DNA of 64,000 nt from positions 1,798,001 to 1,862,000 of the forward strand of contig JAQJZZ010000002.1 in NCBI GenBank assembly GCA_030077755.1, given 5' to 3'. Position numbers and translations under genes: made by a program. The notes under the pieces were generated by a model. It was given only the letters and a program-made list of their open reading frames with translations, made no database searches and was not told where the DNA came from. Below, in pieces: positions 1 to 10,486 of this stretch; the first letter of the stretch is position 1, and the number at the start of each line of letters is the position of its first letter. The DNA is from Filosporella fistucella. Taxonomy: Eukaryota; Ascomycota; Leotiomycetes; Helotiales.

Positions 1-1194
1 GCTGCGGCGCAAGATTACGAAGACGACCTCGAGAGTGGTGATGAGATGGACGAAGATGACGCATCAGACTCCGACGATAACGAACCAGGTGTCGAGCTTT
101 CTGGCTTACCAACTCGAAAAGACGAATCCAGGAAAGCTTTTGACAAGATCTTTAAGCAAGTCGTCGATCAAGCAGATGTTGTTCTTTACGTCCTTGATGC
201 CCGCGATCCTGAAGGAACAAGATCAAAAGAAGTCGAGAGAATGGTCATGGCTGCTGCGAGTGGTGGAAAGAGACTGATCCTTGTTTTGAACAAGATTGAT
301 CTCATTCCAGCTCCTGTCCTCAAAGCATGGCTTATCCACCTCCGCAGATATTTCCCCACGCTACCACTCCGAGCCTCTGGCCCTGCGCCAAACGCACATA
401 CCTTCAACCACAAGCAATTAACCGTCCAAAGCACATCCGCTACTCTGTTTAAAGCCTTGAAGTCTTTCGCTGCTGCCAAACAGCTCAAGCGTTCCGTCTC
501 AGTGGGTGTTATCGGTTATCCTAATGTTGGAAAATCCTCAGTCATCAACGCCCTCACTTCCCGATTAGGTGGAGCTGGTGCAGCATGTCCCGTAGGAGCA
601 GAAGCAGGCGTGACTACCTCCCTCCGAGAAGTCAAAATCGACAGCAAGCTCAAGCTCCTTGATTCGCCAGGTATCGTCTTCCCCAGCGCCGGCGACGGAA
701 GCAAAGCCTCTAAGAAAGAAGAGCAAGCTCGTCTTGTTCTCCTCAATGCCGTGCCACCAAAACAAATTGAAGATCCAGTTCCGGCTGTAACATTACTCCT
801 CAAGCGTCTGTCTGCTTCCCAAGAAATGCTGAATAAGCTTATGGATGTATATGGTTTACCGCCACTTATGTCTTCCAACGGAGACGTTACGACCGATTTC
901 TTAGTACAAGTAGCTAGGAAAAGAGGAAGGTTAGGTAAAGGAGGTATCCCCAATATCAGCAGTGCTGCTACGACCGTCATCACAGATTGGAGAGATGGTC
1001 GTATCCAAGGCTGGATGGACGCACCTACCCTCACCCTTGCTCCCTCTTCTTCCTCTGCTCCTACATCCAAAGACGCCGCTGTGATCGGCGATCAAAAAGA
1101 AATCGTTACGGAATGGGCAGCAGAATTCAAGTTGGAAGGCTTATGGGGTGATGGGAAGACAGAGGTGGATGATGATGCGACGATGCAAGAATGA
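1..1194 (+). CDS. NUG1: Nucleolar GTPase NUG1/GNL3 type, 5' end missing
   Basis: The reading frame is already open at base 1, so the N-terminus lies outside the window; about 397 residues are visible up to the TGA at 1192-1194. The GTPase motifs are circularly permuted, as in the YlqF/Nug1/Nog2 family: the G4 motif NKID comes first, followed by the P-loop GYPNVGKSS and then the G3 motif DSPG. An acidic stretch precedes the GTPase domain. Family members of this type (yeast Nug1, fission yeast Grn1, human GNL3/GNL3L) act in nucleolar 60S pre-ribosome maturation and export. No intron is seen in this part. Assignment to Nug1 rather than Nog2 rests on the order and wording of motifs and is fairly secure; function is inferred from the family. 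Confidence 0.9.
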   Translation, partial: AAAQDYEDDLESGDEMDEDDASDSDDNEPGVELSGLPTRKDESRKAFDKIFKQVVDQADVVLYVLDARDPEGTRSKEVERMVMAAASGGKRLILVLNKIDLIPAPVLKAWLIHLRRYFPTLPLRASGPAPNAHTFNHKQLTVQSTSATLFKALKSFAAAKQLKRSVSVGVIGYPNVGKSSVINALTSRLGGAGAACPVGAEAGVTTSLREVKIDSKLKLLDSPGIVFPSAGDGSKASKKEEQARLVLLNAVPPKQIEDPVPAVTLLLKRLSASQEMLNKLMDVYGLPPLMSSNGDVTTDFLVQVARKRGRLGKGGIPNISSAATTVITDWRDGRIQGWMDAPTLTLAPSSSSAPTSKDAAVIGDQKEIVTEWAAEFKLEGLWGDGKTEVDDDATMQE

Positions 1195-1766
1195 AAAGCG
1201 AGTATGCACGGCGTTGGGTGTCTGTGAGATATGTATGCATGTGGGAGGGACCTCTGATTTGGGATGGTAGATAACCTTTCTGTGTTTTTGCAGAGAATGG
1301 CATTACTGATTAAAATAAATGAGTTTCTGCATTTCTGCACCGAGTTTGCGTCCGTGATGTTCTTTCAAAGATATGGCTAAGTGTGAATAAATATCCTGGT
1401 AATTCTAAGAAGAAAGAGGATTGACTACCGTGCTTGGTCTTCGTTGCAAGCTCTGCGTCGAGAATTGGATATCTCACCAAGGTAGTCTTTCGAATCCGGA
1501 GTCTCCTGGGACTGTAGGTCATCGATAAGATGATACTTATCATCACTGGGCTATCTGTAAATAACTTTTTGTTTCATCCTATCTCTTGTAACGAAACAAG
1601 ACTGGTAAATTGTTGGATATTCAAATCCCAAAGCAGGTTTAAAGCGGCAAAGTTTTGATCGTAAGGTATTGAATTCAGTTTATACCTGCTAGCTCTACCA
1701 ACATAATGCCAACAGTCAAAGGCAAGGAAGCCAAAACACCAGACGCCTGCTTGGACATGAAATAGT
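1195..1766. other. Convergent intergenic region
   Basis: Tail-to-tail spacer between NUG1 (+) and PPP4R2 (-). Short open frames here have no family resemblance. Likely holds the two 3' UTRs; nothing else is seen. Confidence 0.6.
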
Positions 1767-3141
1767 TTAGGTAGAGGGCTCCTCCGCTTTTTCTGTGTTG
1801 GCCTCCTCTTTAGAGTCGCCTTTTGGCAGACCATCTGAATCAGCTCCGCCTTGGTCTGGGAGATCGACGTCTTTGCCTTTAGTCTCATCGTCGGCTGTAT
1901 CAGACTTTACCTTCTTTTCCTCTCCTCCAATTTCTTCATCAGCTTCCCGCTTAGGTGTACTTGGAGTACCTTTTTCCATCTCTACATCCTCCTTTGAATC
2001 CTCTTTCTCGTCATCATGGGTGAGTTTCCGTCCAACCGCGGCTTCGACATCGATACCTTGCATAGAAACTCCTGGACCAGCCCTCTCAGAGGTACTACCA
2101 CCTGGAGCTTGTGGTCCCATATCTTCCATACCTATCTCATCTGGGCCTCTTGCATGTGGAACCTCATCATCTTCTCCATGACCATCAGTATCGCCTCTAT
2201 GTCCTGCAAGCTGAGCAGCTGGAACAACACCGGCTCGCTGTTCTTGCCGCAGCAATTCTCCTTGTGTGATCCCACCTTCTGCTCGTAGGCTGGCTATCTC
2301 AACATCTACGTTTGTAGTCGAAGATATTCCGTTCACAGATACCGAAACTGTCTCAATACCACCAGGTCCATTGGGACCTTCAATCATCTCTGTACTTTCA
2401 GTCTTGACTTCTCCTTGTGGTGAATGAGAACCTGATCCGTTTCTCGTCAACCAGGAGATAGGCGTGAGTAACGAGCCACTGATTTCATCTGCGCCTAGAG
2501 ATGAGACGGTAGGTGTCGAAGCTGGATTTCCCCAGGAGATAGAAAGAGGATCAACGCCAGAATTACCATTTGTGAGTGCTCTGAAAGATGAAGGGTCAGG
2601 AATCGCTGGTGGAAGAGGGAAGACGTTTGCACCTGAAGTGACATGGACGACGCGATCGAGAGCATGAAGGTATGATGCGAGAGTACGGTAGTGTTGTTTA
2701 GGTTTGAGAATTAGCTCTGCGAGGCGTTGAATGGTATGAGGTGGGTACTTTGTAAAGAGGGAATTGAGAGTAGAGATGATGCCATCAAGGAGGTTTTGTA
2801 ATTGCTTTGGTAGAGGTGGTAGAGGTGGCGGGGCATTTTCTTTCTCATTTTGGGTACCGAGTATTGCGGACGCAGGAGATGATGAGAGAGGTTGAGAGGG
2901 AAGTATGAAAGATTTCGGTGTCGGGAAGTCTTCTCTGACAATCTGCAAGGTGTTAGATAAGAAGATTGAGGAATGGAAGAGCTTGCCTTCTCTAATCTTG
3001 GAACCAGCCTTGAAAAAAGTCCAGGCCATTGCTCACTGTTGCTGTTAGCTTTAGTCCAGCTAGGTAGTTAGGAACATACTAGTCCATAGAATTGCCAGAT
3101 GCAAGGAGTTGCAATACATCATCATCCGTATCGAGCTCCAT
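1767..3141 (-). CDS. Protein phosphatase 4 regulatory subunit 2 (PPP4R2 family)
   Basis: Exons are 3141-3080, 3035-2987 and 2942-1767, giving about 428 aa. The N-terminal half carries the PPP4R2 pattern: a short acidic start (MELDTDDD), a WPxLF-type helix split by intron 1, IVREDFP, and the block HYRTLASYLHALDRVVHV. The C-terminal 200 residues are acidic and Lys/Glu-rich, typical of the family. PPP4R2 binds the PP4 catalytic subunit and takes part in DNA-damage-checkpoint dephosphorylation; this is family knowledge. The start at 3141 is preferred because its context (CCAAAAATGG) is good and because it begins at the conserved region; an in-frame ATG at 3288 has a poor context. Intron 1 is 44 nt with a GCTAAC branch site. 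Intron 2 begins with GC rather than GT and must be removed, because its 44 nt would otherwise shift the frame. Confidence 0.85.
2943..2986 (-). other. GC-AG intron in PPP4R2
   Basis: Read on the minus strand, the donor is GAAG|GCAAGC and the acceptor TTGCAG|ATTG, with a CTAAC branch site ten bases before the acceptor. It is 44 nt, so retention shifts the frame, and removal joins the conserved helix ending in LEK to IVREDF. No GT donor gives this join. Confidence 0.8.
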
Positions 3142-5953
3142 TTTTGGTGGTTGCGACAAGATGGTAAATTCTGGATTGACCAAGTCGCGATTAGATTTCG
3201 CGTGTTGGGTTGAAGGCGGGATGGGCCGTCTTGGAGGAAGGAAGATTAGTGGTTTGCGACAACAGATATCCTCAAAGTTGTCAGACATACAGGAACTTTG
3301 AATGCAAGAAAATCACATCAAGAAGGCAGGGCGATTTCATATAGAACTACCATTTCCGGAATTCTTACTATACAGGGGAAGACGAAGATGCCAAAGCACG
3401 GGAGTGTATTCTATGTAAATAACAATACTAGGAAGTAGCTCTAGGTTTACATTTGGTTAAAATCCTTCTATCAAGAGAATAATTATTGCTCTGTAATGTG
3501 AACATTGAAGACTGTGATATTTTAAGAGGTCCTACCTAAAACCACCGAAGAGATCCTACCTAAGGTAAGGTAGGCAGGCCATTCTCGTTGCCTCCAATGC
3601 TCTCTCTAATGAAAGACGCAAGGCTGTCATTCAGGCCATTTGCACAGCTAAGTTTGCTATGTTTGCTCCTATCACGTGCAGATTGAGCTTCGGTTAGCTT
3701 CCACTAGCGCCAATTTACAACTATAAATTTTTCCTTCCACTCCGTTCCTTTCACCTTTTTCTTCTTCTTCTTCATACTTACCTTGTTGAAACTGTACCGC
3801 TCAAGAATGGCTACAGTTGCTCGACGAGACCTCCATTGCACATCGGGGTGTCAAGACGGGTTGACTTTCCTTCGGGGACGTCATCGGCGGAATTTTTGAT
3901 TGCATCCATTTTATGGAACCTTTAATTTTCATTGAGAGTTCAGCCTTGAGTTGAGCCTTGAAGAAGAAGAAACAACAACATTCGTTCAGACTTGCATCAG
4001 CTGATCTTGTGCACAGCAAGGAATACCTGTCGACAGCTGCCTTCCTAAATAATAATGAGACTGCATCTCAATTTCGAGATAAGGTCAGTTTGGCACACGC
4101 CCTATTTCTTGAAACCCGGCCAGAGGGTCGATCACATATTCATACCTTCATCACACAAGTTCTCAAGCTCTTTCGAACCCAACTGTAACTCGAATATAAG
4201 GCTGTAGATACTTGAACGAAATTTGTCCCCTACCTTACGAGGTTACCTTGCTGATTTGGAGAGGACAGATGGCCGATCAAATATCCATAATTTTATGGAC
4301 AACTCCCTCTGTCAGATCATGTCACTTTGCAAAGGCTACTGACTACCCATCTAGACGCGCATTCTACCTGCAAAAGCACGCGGAATTGGAAGAATCCATT
4401 ACTCAAACATTGTACAAGTCTGCAAGGTACCTGCGAAGTCCTCCACATGAGCCCACGTCTGTCAACCCGTCTTACCGTCTTGCCGTCCTGCAAGCTTCAC
4501 CGGAGCAGGCGTCCTCTCTCCCCGTTACCATAATACCATGCCATGTCAGCTGTAGGTAGGGTTCCAGTTACTGTGGGGTATGGTGGTGGTAATTATCTTC
4601 ATATGCTTGATGTCGTGTGCTCTCTTCCATCCCCGTCGACCACTGCATCAAGCCGCTCATATCAACCAGCTCTATTGGATTTCTCATGAGACATTTCCTT
4701 CTTCTGCCTTGCGAGCCCGAGACTGAATATCGGTGTGGGTAGTTAGTCTTCTGTGGTGTGACAACAAAACAATATCTAGGACTGCACATTTCCGATTCAT
4801 TACGGTGGCTGTACATTTTCCAAAACATTTCCAGTCCTGCATGTTTCTGAGGCTCTGTTTTTTCTTCTCTCGAGATGCAAACCGCTGTTAGCGAATGAGA
4901 TGTCTTACCATTACCCAACTAAGACTCGACCAATAACAACGTAAATCTGTCATTCTTTTACGAAGCATCAACCACCGGCAACTGCTTGTGCCGAGCGTTG
5001 AGCTGAATTATCGCGAAACACCCAAGACTTTAGCACATTTTCGCAAGAGAAAATTCAATTCCTGAAAGATAAACCATCCGAAAGTCTTCGAGAAGTTCAA
5101 AACACACAAAGGCTTAAACCACAAGCAATATACAAGTCCTAGTCTCAACTGATGTAGTTGCACCTGCAAAAGTGGTCCTATCCTTGACCGAGACTGTCAT
5201 CGTTGAAGCTCAGCCTCACTGTCTGCCCAGCCCCAATGCAAACAACCCTCGTGATAGGTTCAACAACGATGTTCTCAAGCCTCAAGGCTCTCTCATGCTT
5301 AAATCAAACATGAGTCTGACCTCACTATGTGTCCAGCCTCAATTGCCCATTTCCAACGATACAAAATCTCACATATCTTTGCAGTGCTGCCCGTTGTGTT
5401 AATTGTTGTGGTCAGTCTTCTCTAAGAATCTGTGCAGACGCAGTGCTATTTTGGAACTTAGCGAGCCTGCGATTTCCACCAGGCTTGGCCGACCCCATAA
5501 TCAGAACACTATCGAAAACTCCATCCGACAACCCCAACTACCACTACTACACTACTTCATTCTTTTCTTCAACCTCGACTTCTTTCTCTCCATCCCTTCA
5601 TCTATCTCCTACGCATCTTCGATTCCCTCGTTCACCTCACGCGAAAACCTCCCGACCATCCGCCCCTTATCTCTCCTTACTACCCTCGTACCCGTAAGCC
5701 GAAAGAAACGGCCTTTGCCACAAGGAGGGTCAGGTTTCATCTCGATACACGCTCGTTGCAGACCCAACAACTTCATCCTACCGACGGTCCATCAATCCAA
5801 GACCGCACTTCCTAGTCATTCATCAAATTAATTTTCAATCATCCCATTACATTGGTTGTTTGCCACGATTAAGCTAGTCAACACGTACATACTCTCGTTC
5901 TCTTTGCTCGGTGTCATTAGCTCCTGATCTGGAGCGCGGAATAGTGCCAACGA
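3142..5953. other. Long gene-poor stretch
   Basis: About 2.8 kb between the divergent starts of PPP4R2 and the UPF0658 gene. Open frames of up to 142 codons occur (for example 4568-4918 minus and 5329-5831 plus), but they are Ser/Pro/His-rich, frame-overlapping and resemble no family. A CT-rich tract lies near 3745-3785 and a CACGTG palindrome near 3675. It probably holds promoters and a long 5' leader; a non-coding RNA cannot be excluded. Confidence 0.5.
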
Positions 5954-7272
5954 ATGTCTTACAGGCATGAATCAAGGTCATCTTTGATCAGAGGCGATTC
6001 AGAGCCTTTCCAAACATACGCAGAAGGAGGTTATCACCACCGAGAAGGATTAGCACCAGTGATACCAACCACTGGCCCAAGAACAAGAAAGATGTACAGG
6101 TAGGGCATATGTATTGGTATCTTGCGAATGGACTCTAACATTGTTAGACCAAATACAACATGGACATGGGCGTTCATGATCACGACGATTGCCCAAGCCA
6201 TAGTCGTGTTGGCAATTGAAGCGTATGTTCCCAAGCCTCGCGATCTAATACTCCATCCTAACACGGTTCGCAGGTATCTCTTTGCCAGATTCCAAACAAG
6301 TTTGAGGCCTCATCGAAAGGTGACTCCGCTTTCGAAAACAATTCCTACCTATCTCACCCTATTCATTTTCGGCTTCTTGTACCAATTAGTTCTGGTCTAC
6401 GACTCGCTGCGACTTAAAAACACCATTCAAGTCATCGGATTGTGTATGTACAATGGTGGCATGCTCATTTACGCATCGATCCAGGTCGATCAGATCAATA
6501 AAGCGATTCAACAACTGTTCTTTGCAGGGGATTTGGAGGCCAACATCACCCTCTGGGCTGACATCAAGCCATACTTAGTAGCAGTGCCTTGCATCATCGC
6601 CTTCTTCACCATTGCCATGTCCTTTATTGCGTGGAAGCTTTATGACGAGTTTGCGTGGACAATCTACAAACATATCAGTGCTGATTTAAGAATGAAGCGC
6701 CGCTTCCTGACCTTCCAGGTAAGTCGATAGAGATTTGTTTGCTTGCCGATTTCTAACGTGCATAGATTTATATTTCTCTCCTCAAATTTGATTTCTTCTT
6801 CTTCCTTGGGTTCACGGTTCAGTTCTTGGTTATCGTCACTGGACTCGCAGATGCCGAATACGGACTCACGATTGCTGCCATCCCTATTACAGTGCTTATT
6901 CTGTTCATGGCCGCTTTCTGGACTCGCCGAGAACAAAAGGTTGGGATGATTTTCACGATATTCCTCTTCTTTTGTGGAATGGCATACTTCGTCTTCAAGC
7001 TTGCACGAATGTATCAAAAGAGCCGAGAGGCTGCCTACCTTCCCGTAAGGAAGAGTTTGACGAGTTTCGCAGTCATCACAATTGTGTTGATTGTGCTTAC
7101 TATTGTCAACGCATCTGTATGCATGGCAAACTTCAACAAAGGATTGAAACCACATATCATGAAGAGAAAGATAGGAGGAGAAGAGGCAGCAGAAAAGCTG
7201 GACAACATGACCGAACTTCCAGATCTCAAACCCGGTCATCAACCAGTATCGAGCAGAATGACGATTGATTAG
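5954..7272 (+). CDS. UPF0658 Golgi-type multispanning membrane protein
   Basis: Exons 5954-6099, 6148-6222, 6274-6718 and 6766-7272 give about 390 aa. A hydrophilic N-terminus of about 50 residues is followed by eight hydrophobic segments; between segments four and five sits the conserved motif LYDEFAWTIYKHISAD. This arrangement matches the fungal UPF0658 family, for which fission yeast members are annotated as Golgi membrane proteins of unknown function. All three introns have good donors and CTAAC-type branch sites. Intron 2 (6223-6273) is 51 nt and in frame, so an unspliced form would add 17 residues inside the first loop. The ATG at 5954 is the first in the exon and the only one that keeps the frame through intron 1. 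Biochemical role unknown. Confidence 0.85.
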
Positions 7273-7932
7273 GTGTCTGCATTATGGATATGGGACATTT
7301 GAATGGGGACAGGCTGTAGGATTGGCATTTGAAAAATGTATACTGAAACGACACAACGACTTTCTCTTTGGCTTTTAAGTTTTGATCATATGCCTTGGCC
7401 TAAAGATGGAATGGCAGGCTTCTCATACCCGGATGGCGTTGAAGAGGCTAGATGGCGTTTGAGGCGTAGTTTCTTTCTTTCAACTTGACGGGATGGCATG
7501 GAATGCAATCTTGTCATCAGATCAGCGGTCCATAGCATTGGAGTTTGACACAATTTGAATATTTGAAATCTATATACTTTTCTTGCGTGAATTGATGGTT
7601 CAATCGTTAAGAGCCAGTATCCTTCTAATTGGTTACGTGAAACTGCTTCCAAGAGGATGGTTTTTGACCCCGCGATACTATCCTCGGCTTCGGCTGACTC
7701 CACTTCTTCCCCGGACTTTTTGATATAGAGACCATTCTGTAAGTACAAGGTATTTCCTCATATCTATACATTTCCCTATACCCTTCACTATCTCTGTATC
7801 TGTCCCCCTATTGTCCAATTTCCTAGACATCTAGCTACTTCCCAAAGCTCCAAAATCATTCAGACAACCTGCGTTCTGCCATTCCAATCCAAAACCTACC
7901 CAGAGAGCTTTCAACACACAATATCAAACACA
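7273..7932. other. Intergenic region
   Basis: Spacer between two plus-strand genes. A minus frame at 7386-7748 shows no family features. The last 150 bases are C/T-rich and lead into the ATG at 7933, consistent with a promoter and 5' leader. Confidence 0.5.
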
Positions 7933-8850
7933 ATGGCCTCCCTTCCCACTTCCTACGCCTCCCTCCCGTTCAAACACATCCGCCTCTCCCACATACCCTC
8001 CAGCTCCCCCAAGCCCACGCCCGTCATCCTTATAACCCTCTACCGCCCTAACAACCACAACGCCTTCACCGACACCATGGCATCCGAGCTCGTCTCCTCC
8101 TTCTCTCTCCTCTCCTCCGACCCACGCGTAAAAGCTATCGTCCTAACAGGGCAAGGCAAAATGTTCTGCGCAGGCGCAGACCTAGACGAAGGCCTATCTT
8201 ACACTCAAGACACAGCGCGAACGCATCGAGATGGAGGCGGACAGGTCACGATGGCTATTCATAGGTGTAGTAAACCTGTCATAGCAGCTATCAACGGTAG
8301 TGCTGTCGGCGTGGGAATTACCATGACTTTACCCATGAACATACGGATTGTAAGCCGCAAAGCGAAAATTGGATTCGTCTTTGCGAGGAGGGGGATCGTG
8401 ATGGAAGCTGCGAGCTCGTATTTTCTGCCTAGGTTGATTGGATTGAGTAGGGCGATGCATTTAGTTACTACAGGGAGTGTGTATCTTGCTTCTGATCCTT
8501 TACTTAATACGCTATTTAGTGAGGTCGTGGATGAGGATAAAGTGCTTAGCAGAGCACTTGAGATTGCGGACGATGTAGCCAGGAATACGAGTGCGGTGAG
8601 TACAGGACTGATGAAGGATTTGATGTGGAGGGGGCCGCAGAGCGCGGAGGGAACGCATTTACTGGATAGTAAGATCTTGTTGGAGCTTTTTGAGGGGAGG
8701 GATAAGAAGGAGGGCGTGGAGAGCTTTTTGGAGAAAAGGGAGCCGAGATTTGAGGGGACGATGGAGGGTGATGCGCCGAGTGTGTGGCCTTGGTGGGATC
8801 CGGTTGATGTTAGTGTTCCTGCGAAGGGAGAGGTGAGGTCTAAGTTGTAG
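7933..8850 (+). CDS. Enoyl-CoA hydratase/isomerase, peroxisomal
   Basis: A single exon of 305 aa with the crotonase fold signatures. The oxyanion-hole loop reads GKMFCAGADLDEG, followed by KPVIAAINGSAVGVG and then GIVMEAASSYFLPRLIG, where the Glu aligns with a position used for catalysis in hydratases and isomerases. The protein ends in RSKL, a canonical PTS1, so the predicted site is the peroxisome, where such enzymes handle fatty-acid beta-oxidation intermediates. Whether it is a hydratase, a delta3,delta2-enoyl-CoA isomerase or a dienoyl isomerase cannot be settled by reading. Codon use in the first 300 bases is strikingly C-rich at third positions compared with the second half. The next gene downstream also ends in SKL once spliced. 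Confidence 0.9.
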   Translation: MASLPTSYASLPFKHIRLSHIPSSSPKPTPVILITLYRPNNHNAFTDTMASELVSSFSLLSSDPRVKAIVLTGQGKMFCAGADLDEGLSYTQDTARTHRDGGGQVTMAIHRCSKPVIAAINGSAVGVGITMTLPMNIRIVSRKAKIGFVFARRGIVMEAASSYFLPRLIGLSRAMHLVTTGSVYLASDPLLNTLFSEVVDEDKVLSRALEIADDVARNTSAVSTGLMKDLMWRGPQSAEGTHLLDSKILLELFEGRDKKEGVESFLEKREPRFEGTMEGDAPSVWPWWDPVDVSVPAKGEVRSKL

Positions 8851-9445
8851 GTAGGTAGGTAAATGATGCTGTAGATAAGTATATATAGATAGTTTTGATA
8901 GAGCCGACTCTCTGGGCTGAAACACACAAGCCTTGCCTGAATGATATAGATTCACGGATTGAGTTGCAAATCAGACACAATTGAAGTCTCCCATTCGGAC
9001 CATTGAGCAAATCGTGCTAACAATCACTTCTCAAAACTTTTGCTCTGCTTCGCAGAGCATGGTAACGTGAATGCCTTCCACTTGCGGGGTACTCTGTCGA
9101 TAACAGATTTACCCCGCTATCATAGATATTCTTTACTAGACGGCAAGAATGCCTCACTGCATAGTAGACCTAGATATCACTTGAAGATATATTGTTAGGC
9201 AAAAATTCTACAACAGATAGCTTTCTTTTCTGGTCAATTTTCAATAAGCCGAGAAAAAGCGTTTTATCAACGTGTTTACGTGCAGTGGAACCCAATCCCC
9301 CACTCCTCTCCTGCCACATCCCACTTTCCGGATTTTGTCTTTTACCCTGACATACAAAACTCAAGCCTCATATTTCAAGCCCATCAAGATCATACCGGGT
9401 TGATAAATCCTTTCACTTCACGAATAACCACATAAATCAGTCACC
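8851..9445. other. Intergenic region with a perfect hairpin
   Basis: Contains TGCTCTGC-TTC-GCAGAGCA at 9041-9059, an 8-bp perfect stem with a 3-base loop, about 190 bases after the enoyl-CoA hydratase stop. No gene is seen. The last 100 bases are the likely leader of the RidA gene. Confidence 0.5.
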
Positions 9446-10030
9446 ATGGGTCAAAAGGAAGCTGTCAAGACTGATAAGGCACCCCCTCCAATGCCTTTCT
9501 TCTCCCAAGCTATCAAGTGTCAAGGAATGGTTTATTGCTCAGGGAGCATTGGAATGGATCCAACGACCATGAAGCTCGTAGAGGGAAATGTAGCTGATCG
9601 TACTGTAAGCTCTGCCGCCTTTGATATCAGCCCTTCTATCTCCTTCCTCAACATTTTCAGTCCTTACCCAACTCGGCGCTCTTCCAATCTCAGCCATATT
9701 CACATTCATACTTATACTCCACAGACACAATGCCTCAAGAACCTCTCCGCCATTCTCGATGCAGCCGGCTCATCAATCGATAATGTCGTCAAAGTCAACG
9801 TCTTCTTAACTAATATGGAAGACTTTGCTGCCATGAACGGCATCTATGATAAAGTCTTCCATAAGGAGCCGAAACCAGTTAGAACTTGTGTTGCTGTGCA
9901 CCAGTTGCCTTTGGGAACAGATGTCGAGATCGAATGTACGGCTCATCAGTAAGTTGTAAGTACCTTGTTTTGGAGAGTGGTGAGAGTATGCTGATTTTTG
10001 GGTAGGGATGAGGTTGCATCAAAATTGTAG
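9446..10030 (+). CDS. RidA/YjgF family imine deaminase with splice-dependent PTS1
   Basis: Exons 9446-9604, 9725-9948 and 10006-10030 give 135 aa. The RidA core is clear: an N-terminal APPPMPFFSQAI block, CSGSIGMDP, the DRTxQCLKNL helix restored by removing intron 1, VKVNVFLTNMEDF, and the substrate-binding Arg in PVRTCVAV. RidA enzymes hydrolyse reactive enamines and imines made by PLP enzymes and amino-acid oxidases. Intron 1 (120 nt) has no in-frame stop, so an unspliced frame exists but interrupts the conserved helix. Without intron 2 removal the protein stops at AHQ; with it, six residues are added, ending in the peroxisomal signal SKL. The neighbour upstream is also peroxisomal. The catalytic core is secure; the final exon is strongly suggested by a consensus donor, branch site and acceptor. 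Confidence 0.88.
9949..10005 (+). promoter_or_regulatory. Candidate alternative intron switching peroxisomal targeting
   Basis: The donor GTAAGT at 9949 overlaps the codon CAG and the stop TAA (9950-9952): unspliced RNA reads CAG TAA and ends the protein. The branch site CTGAT lies near 9990 and the acceptor TAG ends at 10005. Splicing joins CA to GGATGAGG and yields DEVASKL then stop at 10028-10030. The 57-nt element therefore decides between a protein ending in HQ and one ending in SKL. Confidence 0.75.
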
Positions 10031-10486
10031 GTGGGTTGGGAATGGGATCACAAATGCAACAAGCTGCGGACTTCTAGATTTAATCTGAACGCAATCGTCA
10101 TGAATTGTCCAAATTTTGATTTGTGAATCCAGAGGTGTCCTGGAACTCGAAAACTCACGGGAACAGTATCATGGAGGGTAGGCTTGAGGCTTACCCGATT
10201 TCAAAAACAGCCACGCATGGAATCTCAACCTTCGAAGTCGAGGGCGTTCAGTACTCGTTTTCATGGATTTCCGGTGTTCGCAAGAGTCTACAATATGTTT
10301 GTTCTCTGCATTCACCCATGTCTCACACCTATTGCTGTTTTCATTCCTCCCATTGGTAGAAGGAATGTGCATCTACTACCCTTCCAACGTCTTCTTTGTT
10401 GGCACCACCGAATGTGCACGCAGCCATTTCCTTGTGGGCAAGTCCCTTCGTTGCTCGAAAGTCGTCCTTTCTAAATTCTCGTCGTT
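10031..10486. other. Intergenic region
   Basis: Between RidA and the unknown 10487 gene on the same strand. Overlapping short frames are present without family features; no regulatory motif was recognised. Confidence 0.45.

Noticed and set aside
3668..3680. CACGTG E-boxes at several intergenic sites as a regulatory network
   Set aside because: The hexamer is common by chance; only those near wc-2/RAD50 and THG1 are mentioned, without functional claim.
4568..5831. Open frames of 116-142 codons in the gene-poor stretch
   Set aside because: Compositionally biased, overlapping in several frames, with no motif or splice signals that would join them into a protein.
8259..8927. A 222-codon minus-strand frame
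   Set aside because: It is the antisense shadow of the enoyl-CoA hydratase gene, whose family match is unambiguous.
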